Source of the DNA: Ramazzottius varieornatus
Taxonomy: Eukaryota; Tardigrada; Eutardigrada; Parachela; Ramazzottiidae
Reading direction: 5' to 3'
Assembly: GCA_001949185.1 (NCBI GenBank)
Contig: BDGG01000001.1
Span: forward strand, 7,576,149 to 7,640,148
Length of the DNA: 64,000 bases
The position numbers were made by a program, and so were the translations under genes. Below the pieces are notes generated by a model that worked only from the letters and a program-made list of their open reading frames with translations, did not search any database and had not been told where the DNA came from. Below, piece after piece: positions 1 through 11,545 of the stretch. Each line of letters opens with the position of its first letter. The stretch's first letter is position 1.

Positions 1-2829
1 AACGATTCCAGGGCTTCTCCAAAAATCGAGTAGCCATGCACAGCAGCTTTGAAGTGTGAGAGTAAAACAGCTGATCAGCTGATGGCCATTGTCCACGACA
101 ATTTTCTGCGGTTGAATTTTACTGCGTTACGACATTAGTCCGATTTCTGTTTCTGGCTTCCATACAAAATCTAAGTTTGCCGTCTTTTCCGTCTGGCCAA
201 ACTATTCACTGGCCCAAACTACCCCACCGTGCGTGTACGAGGTAGAGGACATTATTCGGACACAGCAAATTTCGCGTCAGAATTCGGACACAGTTGCGGA
301 ATAGGGAGGCACCACAGTGCGTTCCATCTTATTCACACTGAAGCTGATACCGAACTGCAATTTCGCTCTGGTGCATCTTCTAATATCTGGGTTTGAGCTC
401 TACATGCCAGATGAGCTTCCCATGAATTTACGTTTTGCCCTGATCGACATCAGCACATCATTAGCACGTCGATAGCTCCTTGAATACCTGAGATGCTGTC
501 TTCAGCTTAGATAGAGAAGACATGGTTGGGAGATGAAAATATCACACAAAGGGAAGGAGAAAGTAATTGGAAAATTAGCAATGTCGTATTGCATCAGACC
601 ATGTCGACCATGCGAAATTACGTCATCAAGTAGGTTTCAAGCTGCCTATCAGTTGTAAAACCGAGACCCATGTTAAAACAAGTTTGTGACGTACAGCAAA
701 TTGTTAATCACGACGACTCAAGCGCCTCTGGTGACCTCACTCACCTCGATTTTGTAGGCTTTTTAACATTAGGAAGACCCTCCCCTTCTTTAGACCGCCT
801 CTAACAAGTTCTGACCATCCGACGTTCTTGAGACTACAAAGTGCGATAGATAAAGGGATCATCAATCTTGAAAACCAAACATGGGTTTAATACTAATGTT
901 TTCCGGTTGAATCTCCGTGAGACAACCACGTTTACGTTGTGTTTGACATGCATTTCCGTTGGGGGCAGAAACTCTTAATTTTTAAATGCAGTGCAGTGCG
1001 GTTGCAGTGGGCAAAGTTCCTGAAAAGTCTGGAGTCGTAGCGAAGAGGTACAGCTGATGAGATTTGAGAAGGGCAAGGGAGGGTTTCGGGTTTTTCTTGA
1101 AAATTCTACAGTTGCTGGAAATTGTCAGATTTTGGCGAATTTGGCGAATGAAGGAGCGCATGCCGAGCGCGGTACTAAACTACGACCTGCACCTACCTAC
1201 TGCAGCCCAACGCGCACCAGCGCACATAAATTACGTTATGCGGAGGAAGAAACTGCAACCCTCTTTTCTACGCTAACAAGAAACAACCGTGACAAAACAG
1301 AACGATACACATTAACTTAACTTCCCGAACTAGCTGACTACAGTTCCGCATTGTTACTTGCGCCGTCAGAAAATCACGAAATATGTAATTATGATAGTTT
1401 TACACAAGTAACCGTGTGGAACTGAAGTCTGATAATCGAACGACAACTTGATGGCAATTTCCTTATTTACTGAGCATGATCAAATTTTTTGTATAACTAG
1501 GCAGCATTGTACAATTCCATATGTTGAAGACTATTATCAAACGTGTCAAAGTCTTTCAAGCGTCTCATATTGAAAGCAAAACTCATCAGAACTGCTATAT
1601 TATTTTTCTTCATCTGATATCGCTTTTTCCCAGAGCCCCACGCAACTTACGGGGATGCTTCCGTTGTTGATGTGGTGCCTGTGAGACTAAACAACATCAA
1701 AATTTTTTTGCATCGCGTGCCGGCTTTTATAGGCCAGCTGACACCGTCTATGGGGTATTTTCCCACTTACCCCCTGGCAGCCATCTGGCACGTACGTACA
1801 GCCAGCTGGCTACGAGTGCAGGTTATGTCGTAGCTGCGGCCAATCGCTCCGTTATGCTCCGCCCACACTAGTCAACTGAAAATTTCCAGCAACTCTAGAA
1901 AATTCTCGGCCTTCACATGGCAAGCCCCGACCCCTACCCCTGGGTCACCCTTCCTAGATTTGCTCGACTATGCCTCTACGCCGTGACTCCGAACTTCCCA
2001 GGAACTTTGCCATAGAGCACGGAATCCTGCCGCATGCACTGTACTGTACTGTAGCTGTGCTGTGATACAGCAGAAAGCCATAGACTACCGTGCAGATGCA
2101 CCTACCGAAACCTAACAAAAATTAGTTTTCGGGCATTCGAACGTCAGCCGTCTCAGCTTTGCCGTACTTTAGGGCAACGTTCTCCAGGTTGACTACCGAT
2201 TTCACTGACTGAATTACAAACCACGTCAATACATCGGCGTTCCGCGCAGTTGCACCAGGTCAACGTTCATCTGCAGCGCAGCTGCCTAGCCACTGGGCAT
2301 GAAAGTTGTGCAGCAGAGCGCAGCGTACAGCGCCCTGGTAATGTGCGCAGCACAGTTACAGCGTACTTTTGGACCTGCGGCCCAGTGCTCTACTTTGCCA
2401 GACTCCATGTAGTGCCCATCAACTAATCAACCATATGTTCTGGCGGCAATCAAGCAAACCAAATGTGCAACACGATGTTCAGCAGCTCGTAAGTGCTGGC
2501 AGTTTTTATATTGCGAAATCCGGATTTCGAACCGGGATTTTAGTCTGACGTTTTCCTCGTCGGCGAAGTTTCTCAGCTTTCCTGGAAGATCGCTAGACTG
2601 GGTAAGAGATCCTTGTTGCTCCGGATCTGATGTTTAGCCTGAGCTGTTGCCTGTACCGTTACACTGTCACATCTCCCTTTAGGTTCGTATCGAGAGATCG
2701 CACGATGGAAGCCATTGGAACGAGTACCGACGCAGGAGTCATCCGCTGTCCTTCGCCGACGGATGAAAGTATCGGCGCGTCTTCATAGTTCGCACAGATG
2801 AAAGTCTCGCTCCTTGCGACTTCCGAACA
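1..2829. other. Gene-free region with old repeats
   Basis: I see no supportable gene. The stretch at 224-241 carries CACCGTGCGTGTACG, matching the end of the inverted-repeat family at 48940-49388. From about 2012 to 2400 it holds one arm of a dispersed repeat whose inverted partner lies at 15482-15895. Open frames at 1057-1320 are short and lack splice partners. Confidence 0.5.
2012..2400 (+). repeat. Dispersed repeat, copy 1 (inverted partner at 15.5-15.9 kb)
   Basis: The reverse complement of 15482-15895 aligns along this whole segment. Shared landmarks are the gagcacggaatc block, the ctgtgctgtg run, the aacgttctccaggttgactaccgat block, the gcgcagttgcaccaggtcaacg block and the tgtacag/ccaaaagtacgctg end. 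Divergence is clear but moderate. No coding frame is conserved, so it is probably a non-autonomous transposon or an old untranslated part of one. Confidence 0.7.
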
Positions 2830-5148
2830 ATGGATGCTGCCGCGGTAGGTGAGCCAGCTGTCAAAGGAACGGATGTCCTTCGCGTCGATTTCTACCCGTG
2901 GAGGGTGAGTCTCGTTCTACCTGTTCTAGATTGTCAAATGTCAATCGAATGCCTTCTCGTGATGATCTGAAAATTTAGACAAGCATATGTCAGATTTATT
3001 GTGATGTCCTATCTCTTCGTCTGATACGTTAGCGGTTTCCCGTCACAAGGAAAGTATGGGCCACACTGTATCCAAGCCTTTCTTCTCAGGTTAATCTGAC
3101 GAGTCGGAAAGCTACCGTGGATTTTTGGCAGCTTGGGGCTGATCATGCAAGGTAAGAACCTCTTCCTTTCGTGATAGATGGAGGGGTGGAGGTTTGAATG
3201 ATGTTTTAATAGCTACTAGATGGACTGATTTTCTTGATGTTCACTCTAACACTGATGATTATCATCTCGATGTTCGATTGATTATTGATTGGATTAGGTA
3301 TCCCGAGTAACGATTGTATGCTTCACAGAACTGAGTGACTCGGGCCATCCTTTCTGCGGATGTGTCAAAGCAGGAATGCCTGAGGTGAGCTAAAAGACTT
3401 CACAGAGTTTGAACTTTCTTGAGGTATGAAATGACGAAAAACAGTTCTGCTACTGAATTTTCTGTCGATGATGCCAGCCTGACTCAGCCATCCTTCTGGT
3501 AAAATGTTGATTTGGACTTAGGACTCCTCGCTGTAAAGTAATCGTCTCGCTTGTTTCAGGAGATGGACGCCTGTGCTTGTAGTGGTAGGGAACGGATGCA
3601 GGACGAGGTGAGCCGCAGTTTGATAGGTTTCTGGTCTAGTGTGGCGTGACTGATGAGAAACCAATCTTTTTGTCTTCTTTCCCCGTATGACACAACCGTG
3701 GTTACACAACTTGATGATATTTCTGATGCAGCCATGAGAAGCCAGACAGGCGCTCTGTGAAATGGGAAGATAATGCTATAATTGATTTTCTTGTGATTAT
3801 AGGACGGAGTGAGTCGGCGTTCTTGGTTTCTTTCGCTGACGGTAAGAAGTTTCGATCTCGAGTTCTGACGTTCAGATTTCGAATGTTTGAGTGATGAATT
3901 TCCTGCAATACTAAATCTTCCTTGTTGACCAAACATCACACGTTGGTCCGTGTTTCTGACGAGCCAGTCTAAAACTAAACATCCAAACTGTTACGTTGAT
4001 CGATAATGTATGAGAGCGTTTTTCCCCTTTCAGATTTCGGTAGAGAACTCTCCAGTCACTGCTTCCTCGGTGAATTGCCGTAAGTTTGGGTATTCCTTAA
4101 AGATAGAATGCTTCCCTTAAGCACTGATGGTTCATTCATGGCCGGAGGTCGTCGCGGGAAGGAGAGTAAAGTCTAGTCAGAACGATCGGGTGTGGCAGAG
4201 TGGATCGTTTCTGATCATATCTGCCTCAATACGTGCTGATACACTTCCGTAAGACCAATCTCGAATAGCTTTACCAAATGCCTTTGTTCCTGCTGCAGGA
4301 AGGAATCGACGGAAGCCTGGATTGGTCATCGAGTTGACGATCAAAAGACGCTGCCGGAAAAGCTATCTCGTAAGTGAGTTGTTTGGATCCTTCGATTGTT
4401 GCAACGTTCTGTGGAAATTTAGAAATGATGTTTAACCATCTTTCGGCTGCATGCGTCACGCTTCGACGATGAGGATGCTCTTTTTTCTCCCTGATCGACA
4501 GTTCCACAAGCTTTATTAGCGATCATTTCCGGCAGTATTCTGTGATTCATTTCTCTAACTTGCTAAATTTTGTTTCCAGGCGTACGTCGAAGAGAAAAAC
4601 GGGCCGAAGAAACAAGAAAGATCTCTTTCTCCGTAAGAATATCATTTTTCTTTTCAAACATGAACACAGTGTAGGATGTGATGCAAGCGTTTTACAACTG
4701 GAGTTGCGACGGTGACGGATATTTTGTCATAGTTACTCTGATCCTCTATCCTTGTTCGGAAGAAACATTACAGCTGTAGCACCCGTCCACCGCGAGAAAG
4801 TGAAGTTGATATCTCTTCCCGCAGGTCGAAACAAGCTTGGACGGATCTCTCGAGTCTGGATATTGAATGGTAAGAGATGACTTTCGACGGCCGAAGGTCC
4901 GTACAGAATATGAGCATTGAATGATGAGTGTCCCGTGTTTATGAGAGTCTCTTCAGGCTCTGCTGATTACGTTATGACGTCGCTAAACTGACTTGCTCTC
5001 ACCGATCACTTCGTAGCATACAGTTCTTCAAATCGTTGACCTAACTTGCGTCTCGTATCTTCGTAGGTCCGCGTTTCGCGTTCGACTAGTCTTGATAGAC
5101 GATTTAACGTCACCGCGGTGGACCTTCCTTTGGCAATAGGTGGGTAAA
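2830..5148 (+). CDS. Possible multi-exon gene, function unknown
   Basis: I infer this from splice signals and frame continuity, not from homology. Candidate exons start with ATG at 2830 and continue at about 3090-3151, 3341-3384, 3560-3608, 3804-3840, 4034-4078, 4299-4369, 4581-4632 and 4826-4870. Most are flanked by good GTAAG/GTGAG donors and pyrimidine-AG acceptors, and the frame stays open across joins with matching phases. Readable stretches include DVLRVDFYPWR and ATVDFWQLGADHA. The third acceptor is weak (tgag|tgac). The next exon, near 5077, reaches a stop at 5146-5148 in this frame but stays open in another, so the 3' end is unresolved. Domain not recognised. Confidence 0.35.
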
Positions 5149-5700
5149 TTGGGGGCGTTGTGAGTCGCTGCTTGTGTTGCTGACGAGCTGCGGTTGTGAT
5201 ATTCATGAGGAGTCAGCTGCAGCACTATGCTTCGTTCGAGGCACTTTGTGGCGCTATGGCGTTACCTCTATGGAAAATCAGAATGGCTTTCAAGAGTCGT
5301 TGGGCTTTGGTTTTCTGAAAGCTCGACGTAGTTGACAGTCAGACAATGAAGTCAACTAATAGCGGTTTCGTTTTTCAGGGCTTGAGGACGATGGTCCGTG
5401 GTTTGCTCACTTACGGTAAGCGGGAGACATCAACAGTCTTGTTGAGTTCTATGGAGAACCGTGCTGAACTTTTGGTGAGAAAACTCTTTCCTGAGGCTCT
5501 CTGATGCCGGGAGTGTGGAGCTCTCGGCCTCTCTGAAGTGCGATAGTATGGGTGAATGGCAGTTAGCGCTGACTGCCATCCACTCATACTGTTGGTACTC
5601 AGTGTGGGATCAGGTCAGGACTTCTGATGTGCATAGACGGAAGTCGTTCCGGGGATGCCAGCTAGAGCTTGAAGAGAATGACATACATCTCTCGTTGCAG

Positions 5701-6261
5701 GTAGGGCAAGCCGTTCTTCAATTTGTGGCTGAACATATGCAGTTTGGGGAACTACAGACGAGGCACAGAAGGGCTCCACGAGAAGAGCCACGGTTCTCGT
5801 CTTCACCTCATGGGTCACCAACCCACCGGAAGTTGTGGTAAGCAGTACGCTCCAGATTAACTGTTGAATTTTGTCTGGACTGTAAGTTAGAGCCGTTGTG
5901 ATGAGCAACTTCTCTGAGGCTTCTTGACGCCATGCCCAGAAATGGGGGACCCCTTGGCCTCTCAGGAATGTCCACTGTTGTTACAAACTTTTACTGAGGC
6001 TTTGAAGAAGGTCGCTGTTGAAAGCAAGAACCGTTGAAGTAATTGAAGTTACCTCTTCTTCTCGATTTCAGATCAGGGAGTGTTGGGTCGAATGGAGCAA
6101 ACAGTAACAAGGCACGTCTCTCTCTCTTGTTAGGAAAGCTGTTGCGGGAATATTGTTTCGATGATGAAAAGACTGCGAAATCAAGCTACAGTTGGGCAGA
6201 CATCGGTCTGAACAACCATGCTGCGGCTGTAGCTGGTGGAAGTTCCGCGACGGCTGTCTGA
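5701..6261 (+). other. Candidate 3' exons of the upstream unknown gene, or of a separate one
   Basis: Two exon-like blocks occur. 5701-5839 follows ttgcag and ends at a gtaagc donor, reading VGQAVLQFVAEHMQFGELQ. 6072-6261 follows gatttcag and ends with a stop after SSATAV. Their phases do not join directly because a TGA is created, so at most one is correct as drawn or an exon between them is missed. No recognised family. Confidence 0.25.
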
Positions 6262-6592
6262 GAATGCTAGTCTTATTGATGACTTTGAAAGCAGAAATTG
6301 GAAAACGATCAGCGCTTTTTACGAAATCTTTACTTTACAGGAAGTGTGTCGGAGGAGACACTCGAGAAGCCGGAGGGAAAAGTAACGAAGATTAACCAAA
6401 GAATATTACTAATTTTTCCAGTCTTGCACTCACAGTTCGATTTCTATTTGAACTTTGGTGGAGTGTAACGAAATTGATTTATCTTTTTCATGGAAGTTAA
6501 CAGAAAGCAGAAATGAACTTTCAAATCAAAATGGATGAGAGCACGAGTTGTGTATCCTGCATAAAAAGGGAAACTTCAGAATTGACATCTGT

Positions 6593-8636
6593 TCAGAAAT
6601 CTAGGAAAAAACCAGGCTTTTTCGTTTCCTTTTTGTCGTGTTGCTTTCCGAATCCAGGAACGTTTCCTTGGTTCTTCTCTTCCGGCTTGTCAACAGCCTT
6701 CTGTTTTGGCGGTCCGAAGTTCAGGAACCCGAAGCCTTCATCTTCAGAGTCGGCGGTCGAGGTTTCTGAATGCGCAGGACTGGCTGATCCGAAACTGAAT
6801 CCACTGAAACCTTCGAAGGCTTTGTCTTTGTGCTTCTCCTTATCTACTTCCTTCACTGGTTCTTTCTCTCTCGAACGACTAGTCGAAGTCGGCATGTCGA
6901 AGTTCATCTCTTTTAGGACTGCAGGGACAAACGGGCGAGCTACGGGACTTTTCTCGGAAACGGAAGGAAAGTTGCTGACAGCGGGAAGTTTCGCGGGAGG
7001 AAGCTTAACAGAAGGAAGAGCTAGGTTCTGAGAAGAAGGTCGAGCGAAGTTATCGAAATTGTTCTTGTCTGGAAAGTGTTTTTCTTCTCGAGGAACTTCG
7101 GCGGTTTCTTCGATGACTTGCTCCATATTCTCTTGGGCTTGTTCCTTCTTCTCGAGTTCTTCGGCAGCGGGTTCTGCAAGATCCATAACGTCGAAGGGAG
7201 CTCTGTGGACTTCATCGACCTGCATGTCTTGCTCGGCTTCAACAGCTTCGTTCTGGACACGGTTCATGGCTGGCGACTGGTCGCCTTCAATCTCACTAGT
7301 CATTGCCACTTCTTTGTCCAGCTCGGTGACTTCCCTGTTAACGACTGTAGAAGTGGTGGTTTGTGTGGTCTCCTCTCTTAGGTTTTCTGGTTCAGTTTCC
7401 ATGTGTTGTATCGTGGAAGTGCGGTCAACCAAACTCTTCTCGGCACTGAAGAAAAGAAAAGAGTGTAAACATATTTGTGAGCTCGGCAAACCAACTCAAC
7501 CAGATCGTTTTCCCAAGTGACGCACGTCCTAGCTGAAATCGGAGAAAACGTGCGCCACTCGAGAGCGAATTTGTCGAGTTTGTTTGCCGAGTTCGCAGTT
7601 TTTCTAAAAGCGGAAAGACTTCGGGTTCATTCGAGGAGGAACTCCAAAAGCAGGAAAGAACTTACAAACGATTGCAGAAGTCGCGATATGGCTGAGTGCT
7701 AAGTTCCGGCGAGCTCTCTGTAAAGAAAACCAAACTTCAGTTCTTTGGTGATACTTGGAGTTCGAAATACGAGCGATAGGGAAAAAAACGGCTCTGTTTC
7801 CTACCGAAAGCTCCTTGGCCATGTCCGACGCCTTGTTCCAAATTGCTGGCCTTCATCTTGCCAAGCTTGGTCACTTTCTGGAGCAAGTTGCGCTCTAGTT
7901 CCAGGTTGGCCAGCTTCTGGGCTTCAGGAAAGGATTGGTACTTGTCTACATTGGCTTCCAACCTCCTTTCCATCTCGCTCCGTTCGGCCAACTTTCGCTT
8001 TCTGCAAAAACAAAACAGTAACGTATTCGAGCTGACGTTTAGCTAACTTGCCAGGAAGAAGTTCGTTCGTCATCGCTTACTCATCCTTTGCGTTTTGCTC
8101 TTCTTGCAACTGGATCTTGATGTTCAAGGCGTCGATCTGATGGTAATAGTTACGAAGACTTTCCCGACGTCTGTGGAACAAGATAACAGTACGATGGACG
8201 TTGGATGACAATTCAGGAGGCATTCAAGAAAGGCATACCGTTGAACTTCCGTCTCTAACGCTTTGGCCGTTCCAGCCAGCTCCGCACTTCGTATGGCAGC
8301 TACCGCATTTGCTTCTCGTTTCAGAGTGATACGTTTGCCTTGTTCCTGAAGCTGAGCTTTCTTCTCTACAAGTAAAAAGTCATCAGAAACTGAAGGCATG
8401 GGCAGGAGGAAGGTTACAGGCGTTTGACTTGGAGGAAGTTGTACAAACCTTGGATCAGTCGTTCGAGTTGGGCTTCTCGCTGTCCAGCTGCTTTGTAGTC
8501 CCCCTCTGCAAACGAGACAAACTCTTTCAAGCTACAAGTCCGATATACAACACGAAAGGAATTGCAGAGTCGGTTTAAAATCAAGGAAGTTAAAGAGGAA
8601 CTTACCAATTGTTCGGATGAGGTCTCCCAGCGCCAT
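6593..8636 (-). CDS. Coiled-coil protein with acidic, Phe-Gly-containing tail, unknown function
   Basis: Seven exons on the minus strand join in frame to 468 aa: 8636-8606, 8505-8449, 8365-8239, 8170-8081, 8001-7805, 7717-7666 and 7445-6593. The start is ATG at 8636 (MALGDLIRTI). Residues about 10-165 are heptad-rich, charged and probably coiled coil (REAQLERLIQEKKAQLQEQ, then ERSEMERRLEANVDKY). Residues about 190-300 are very acidic. The C-terminal 150 are Pro/Ser-rich with GFSGFSFGS, GFGFLNFGPP and the end KKPGFFLDF*. The short aromatic motifs suggest docking sites, which is inference. The last intron holds a copy of the GTGCGCCACTT palindrome. I do not recognise the family. Splice phases match at every join, so the gene model is strong even though the function is unknown. 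Confidence 0.8.
7479..7594. repeat. GTGCGCCACTT palindromic element, intron copy
   Basis: Opens with gagctcggcaaac, closes with gtttgccgagttc, and has inner arms aagtgacgcacgt/acgtgcgccact. It occupies about half of the intron between 7666 and 7445. Confidence 0.9.
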
Positions 8637-9699
8637 TGTTAATGTTAAAACTCTTGAACGACCTTCTGGCAAACTGTTGCTTACGGAAGACGGAAGAGCG
8701 CCTTAAGTAGCCAGTTGACCAGAGGAGAATTAAGGAAAACGAACGAAGGAAAAGGAATTCCAACGGAAGAGCTAGAGAATGTGCAAGAATAAAAGATCTT
8801 TCAAATTTCCGACAGGTTGGCGGGCGACAGCTGCCGTTCGTTCTGGTTTCCGGTTACGTCCTGCGTCAACAAAACAGCGTCAACAGTCATGGGTTCTTGC
8901 GCGTGACGTTAACGAGCCCCACAGCACGGCCTTGATGGAGCCAAGAGCTACTGTACCAGCTAACTCAAATAGTCGCGGTCCGTAACCACCATTGGACAAT
9001 TCGTCCATTGCACGACACCGTAGCCTAACCTATGGGAGCGGTTCACATTCTGACTGGTACCTTAAAACAATATTCGGTGATCCATTCGTATGGAAGTCAC
9101 CGTCACGAGTCAGAGGTCACGGCTCGCGACGAGTTTATCGTCACGCCAAATACCAGGAAAAACTGCTGGGATGCTGGCTCGATGAAGAACTGTACGTGAG
9201 AGGCAAACAGTGAACGCCAATGTAAGGTAAAGGTAAGAATATGGTTTGATCGAACAATGTTTTTTCCTGATGTGACTGCCGATACTGAAACATCGATATC
9301 ACTGAGAACAGATTAGACAGCACCCTCAAAACACCCGAGCAACCCCAGCTCACAAAGCGGATCCTCGCATGGTTCTCCACACCATCTCGGCTTTATCAGT
9401 ATTGTTATGACCACTCTTGTGAGTGGGAGCCGAGACAGCGAGACCAGAATAACAACGATTCATTTCATCTCCGCGAAAAGTAAGCTCGCTCATCCAGCGC
9501 AATGCACAGAGTAATTTTGTAAGTGGGCATTTAACAACGAGAAAAACAACAAGAACAACTGATGAGGAAGCCAGAAAATTTAGGAGACTAATACTGTAAA
9601 TCACACGGCAAATTTTTCATATCCCGACTTTTGAAGATAGCCCAGGTGGATTCCACCTTAGTTTTGAGAAACAAATCATGGATGACAAGCTTATTCATT
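8637..9699. other. Intergenic, no gene seen
   Basis: Lies upstream of the coiled-coil gene and downstream of ESCO, both on the minus strand. It should contain the coiled-coil gene promoter and the ESCO 3' end. Short open frames (8779-8985, 8992-9213) have no recognisable content. Confidence 0.5.
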
Positions 9700-11078
9700 T
9701 TAAAGACTGAACTCTCGGGAAGGTGAGAGAGCTTTAGGAGACGAGTACTTTCGCCACGCTGCGCCACCATTTAGTTTATTCACGAACGCATCACCTGCCG
9801 TCGTGGTCACAGAAAAAGCGATCTCACTGAGCAGGAGAAGCTGCCCGTACTGCCGGCATATACGAGTATACTGCTTCCTGGAACCAGATACACTCAGATG
9901 AACAGAGTTACTAAGTACTAGTAGTTTGTTCGCCGTATCAAACCTTACCGTAGACAGTCGACCAATTTGGTGGCGACTCCACTTCGCCGATGTTCGGCTG
10001 CCACCCACAGAAGATAGACACCACACATGGTCTTGGGAAGACTCGTTGGTGTGTCAGGAATATCCATTGCGCTCCAGGTCGAATGCGAAGAGACTTCCTC
10101 GGCAGCCAGACAGCCAACAACGACGTTCTTCGGACCGGAAGTGTCCAAGTAAAACAACACAACATCTGTCGCGGTCTCTAAATACATCATTTCTACCGAA
10201 CCAAAATCTTTCTCCACGACCCGCAGGATATTCTTCACCTAAAAGACATCAAATCGGGCTCAGTATTCAAAGCTTTAGACATAAGCAGATAGAAGAAAAC
10301 CATTTACTCCGGATATTTCGTTGGTAGGCTTCTTCGGGGTGGCGCAGTGTACGAACGCTATATCTGGGGTAAGGGGTTGCATGCAATTCATCTGCAACGG
10401 AGACTAACATAAGGAGCAGGAAACGGAAGAACCCGCGTTTCTTTGGACGAGAAAAAATACAGGCATTCATCAAATCGGGGCAAACAGACCCGACAGATCA
10501 TTTATCAAGTGGCGTATGCTTTCAGTCAATACGACTAAAATTTGCGCCACTGGGGAAACAATCGTGGAGAGATTGTTTGCCGAGCTTAGAATACTTTGCG
10601 CATCAGCGTCAGTTCCGAAAGTACATTTCCATGCTTCAGGCACTCTCGTTGATGTAGAACGTTGTCCATTTCATCGTCCGGATCGTAACACAGCCCGCAG
10701 TTGCTACACAATCGCGGACCACATTCCTTCTGTCCTGCATCCTGCAACACGATAAAGAGAAGTCAGAAGTGACAGGACGGAAAGCAAACAAGATAACGAC
10801 GACAATGTCGTTGTCCAATATTGACTGCCGTTGGTCACTCATTGGTCAAATGAGATGGGTGAACTTCTCACGATAATGTGCTGATTCTTCCGTTTCTCTG
10901 GTGGAGACGACGCATCTGATGGACGCTTCTTCCAGGCACTACGACCACCGGACGAAGGAGAAAGCGCAGCTTGGGCCAAGGCTTTGATGCTGGACTTCTT
11001 GTTCATGAACTGGGTAAGCTTCGTCTGCTGCTTGGGGCTGATTCGCAGGCCATTCTTCTTTGCCGATACATCGGCCAT
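9700..11078 (-). CDS. ESCO: ESCO/Eco1-type cohesin N-acetyltransferase
   Basis: Eco1-family enzymes acetylate the SMC3 head to establish sister-chromatid cohesion. Exon 11078-10872 starts MADVSAKKNG and contains QTKLTQFM, a plausible PIP box (QxxLxxF) for PCNA binding as in Eco1. The exon starting at 10741 encodes the family zinc finger (CSNCGLCYDPDDEMD ... HQREC), here C2HC because the last ligand is Cys. Exon 10238-9949 gives the GNAT core (VKNILRVVEKDFG, VVGCLAAEE, CGVYLLWVAAEHRRSGVATKLVDCLR in pieces). The last exon, 9877-9700, has YGQLLLLSEIAFSVTTTAGDAFVNKL in pieces, the family's EIAFS...G..F..K ending, plus about 25 extra residues. The linker between zinc finger and GNAT (about 10640-10260) is not resolved. 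Upstream exons near 11.1-11.35 kb are possible. Confidence 0.85.
10475..10587. repeat. GTGCGCCACTT palindromic element, ESCO intron
   Basis: Shows ggggcaaacagacccgac ... caagtggcgta ... tgcgccactgggg ... gattgtttgccgagctt. It lies between the zinc-finger and acetyltransferase exons. Confidence 0.85.
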
Positions 11079-11545
11079 TTTCTCCACTTTATCCTATTCC
11101 GAAAGAGAGCACCACATTTAAGAATATTAATTTTGTTTCCACATGGAGAAACTCCAGGTTACCTTCAATAGACGACCGATGAATCCCAGTCTTTTCTCCA
11201 GATATTTTCGAGCAACCAAAGATAGTACAAAGCTTCAGCTTCAGCTTCCGTACGTACTTACCGGATGCCTCTCCAGGATCTGGAAGGTAACGGAGTAAAC
11301 TATAAACTGTGAGGAAGTTGTCAGGAACGATGAAGTCCGCTGTCAAATTTCGAGATAAGACAGACTAAAGTTCAAAGTTGGCTCAGTTCGACTTCGATAT
11401 GTATCGAAACAATCAACACTTTCCCGCGCAATGCCACGTCGTGCTCTGAACCAATTCTAAAGTACCGATCTAGTGGGACAGTTTTGGGTCCGGGTGCGTG
11501 CAAAATGACTGGCCGGTTGATGGGTGAGATATTTGGTAAACGTGT

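Noticed and set aside
3556-3939. 127-codon minus-strand frame
   Set aside because: Lies across plus-strand exon-like blocks with better splice signals; no recognisable content.
7479-7594. Treating the repeated palindromes as a CRISPR array or rho-independent terminators
   Set aside because: They are dispersed singly in eukaryotic introns, with variable spacing and no unique spacers.
11089-11346. Possible 5' exons of ESCO on the minus strand
   Set aside because: There are good donors (gtaagtacg, gtaacc) but no ATG-led frame joins to 11078; could be 5' UTR exons, not provable here.
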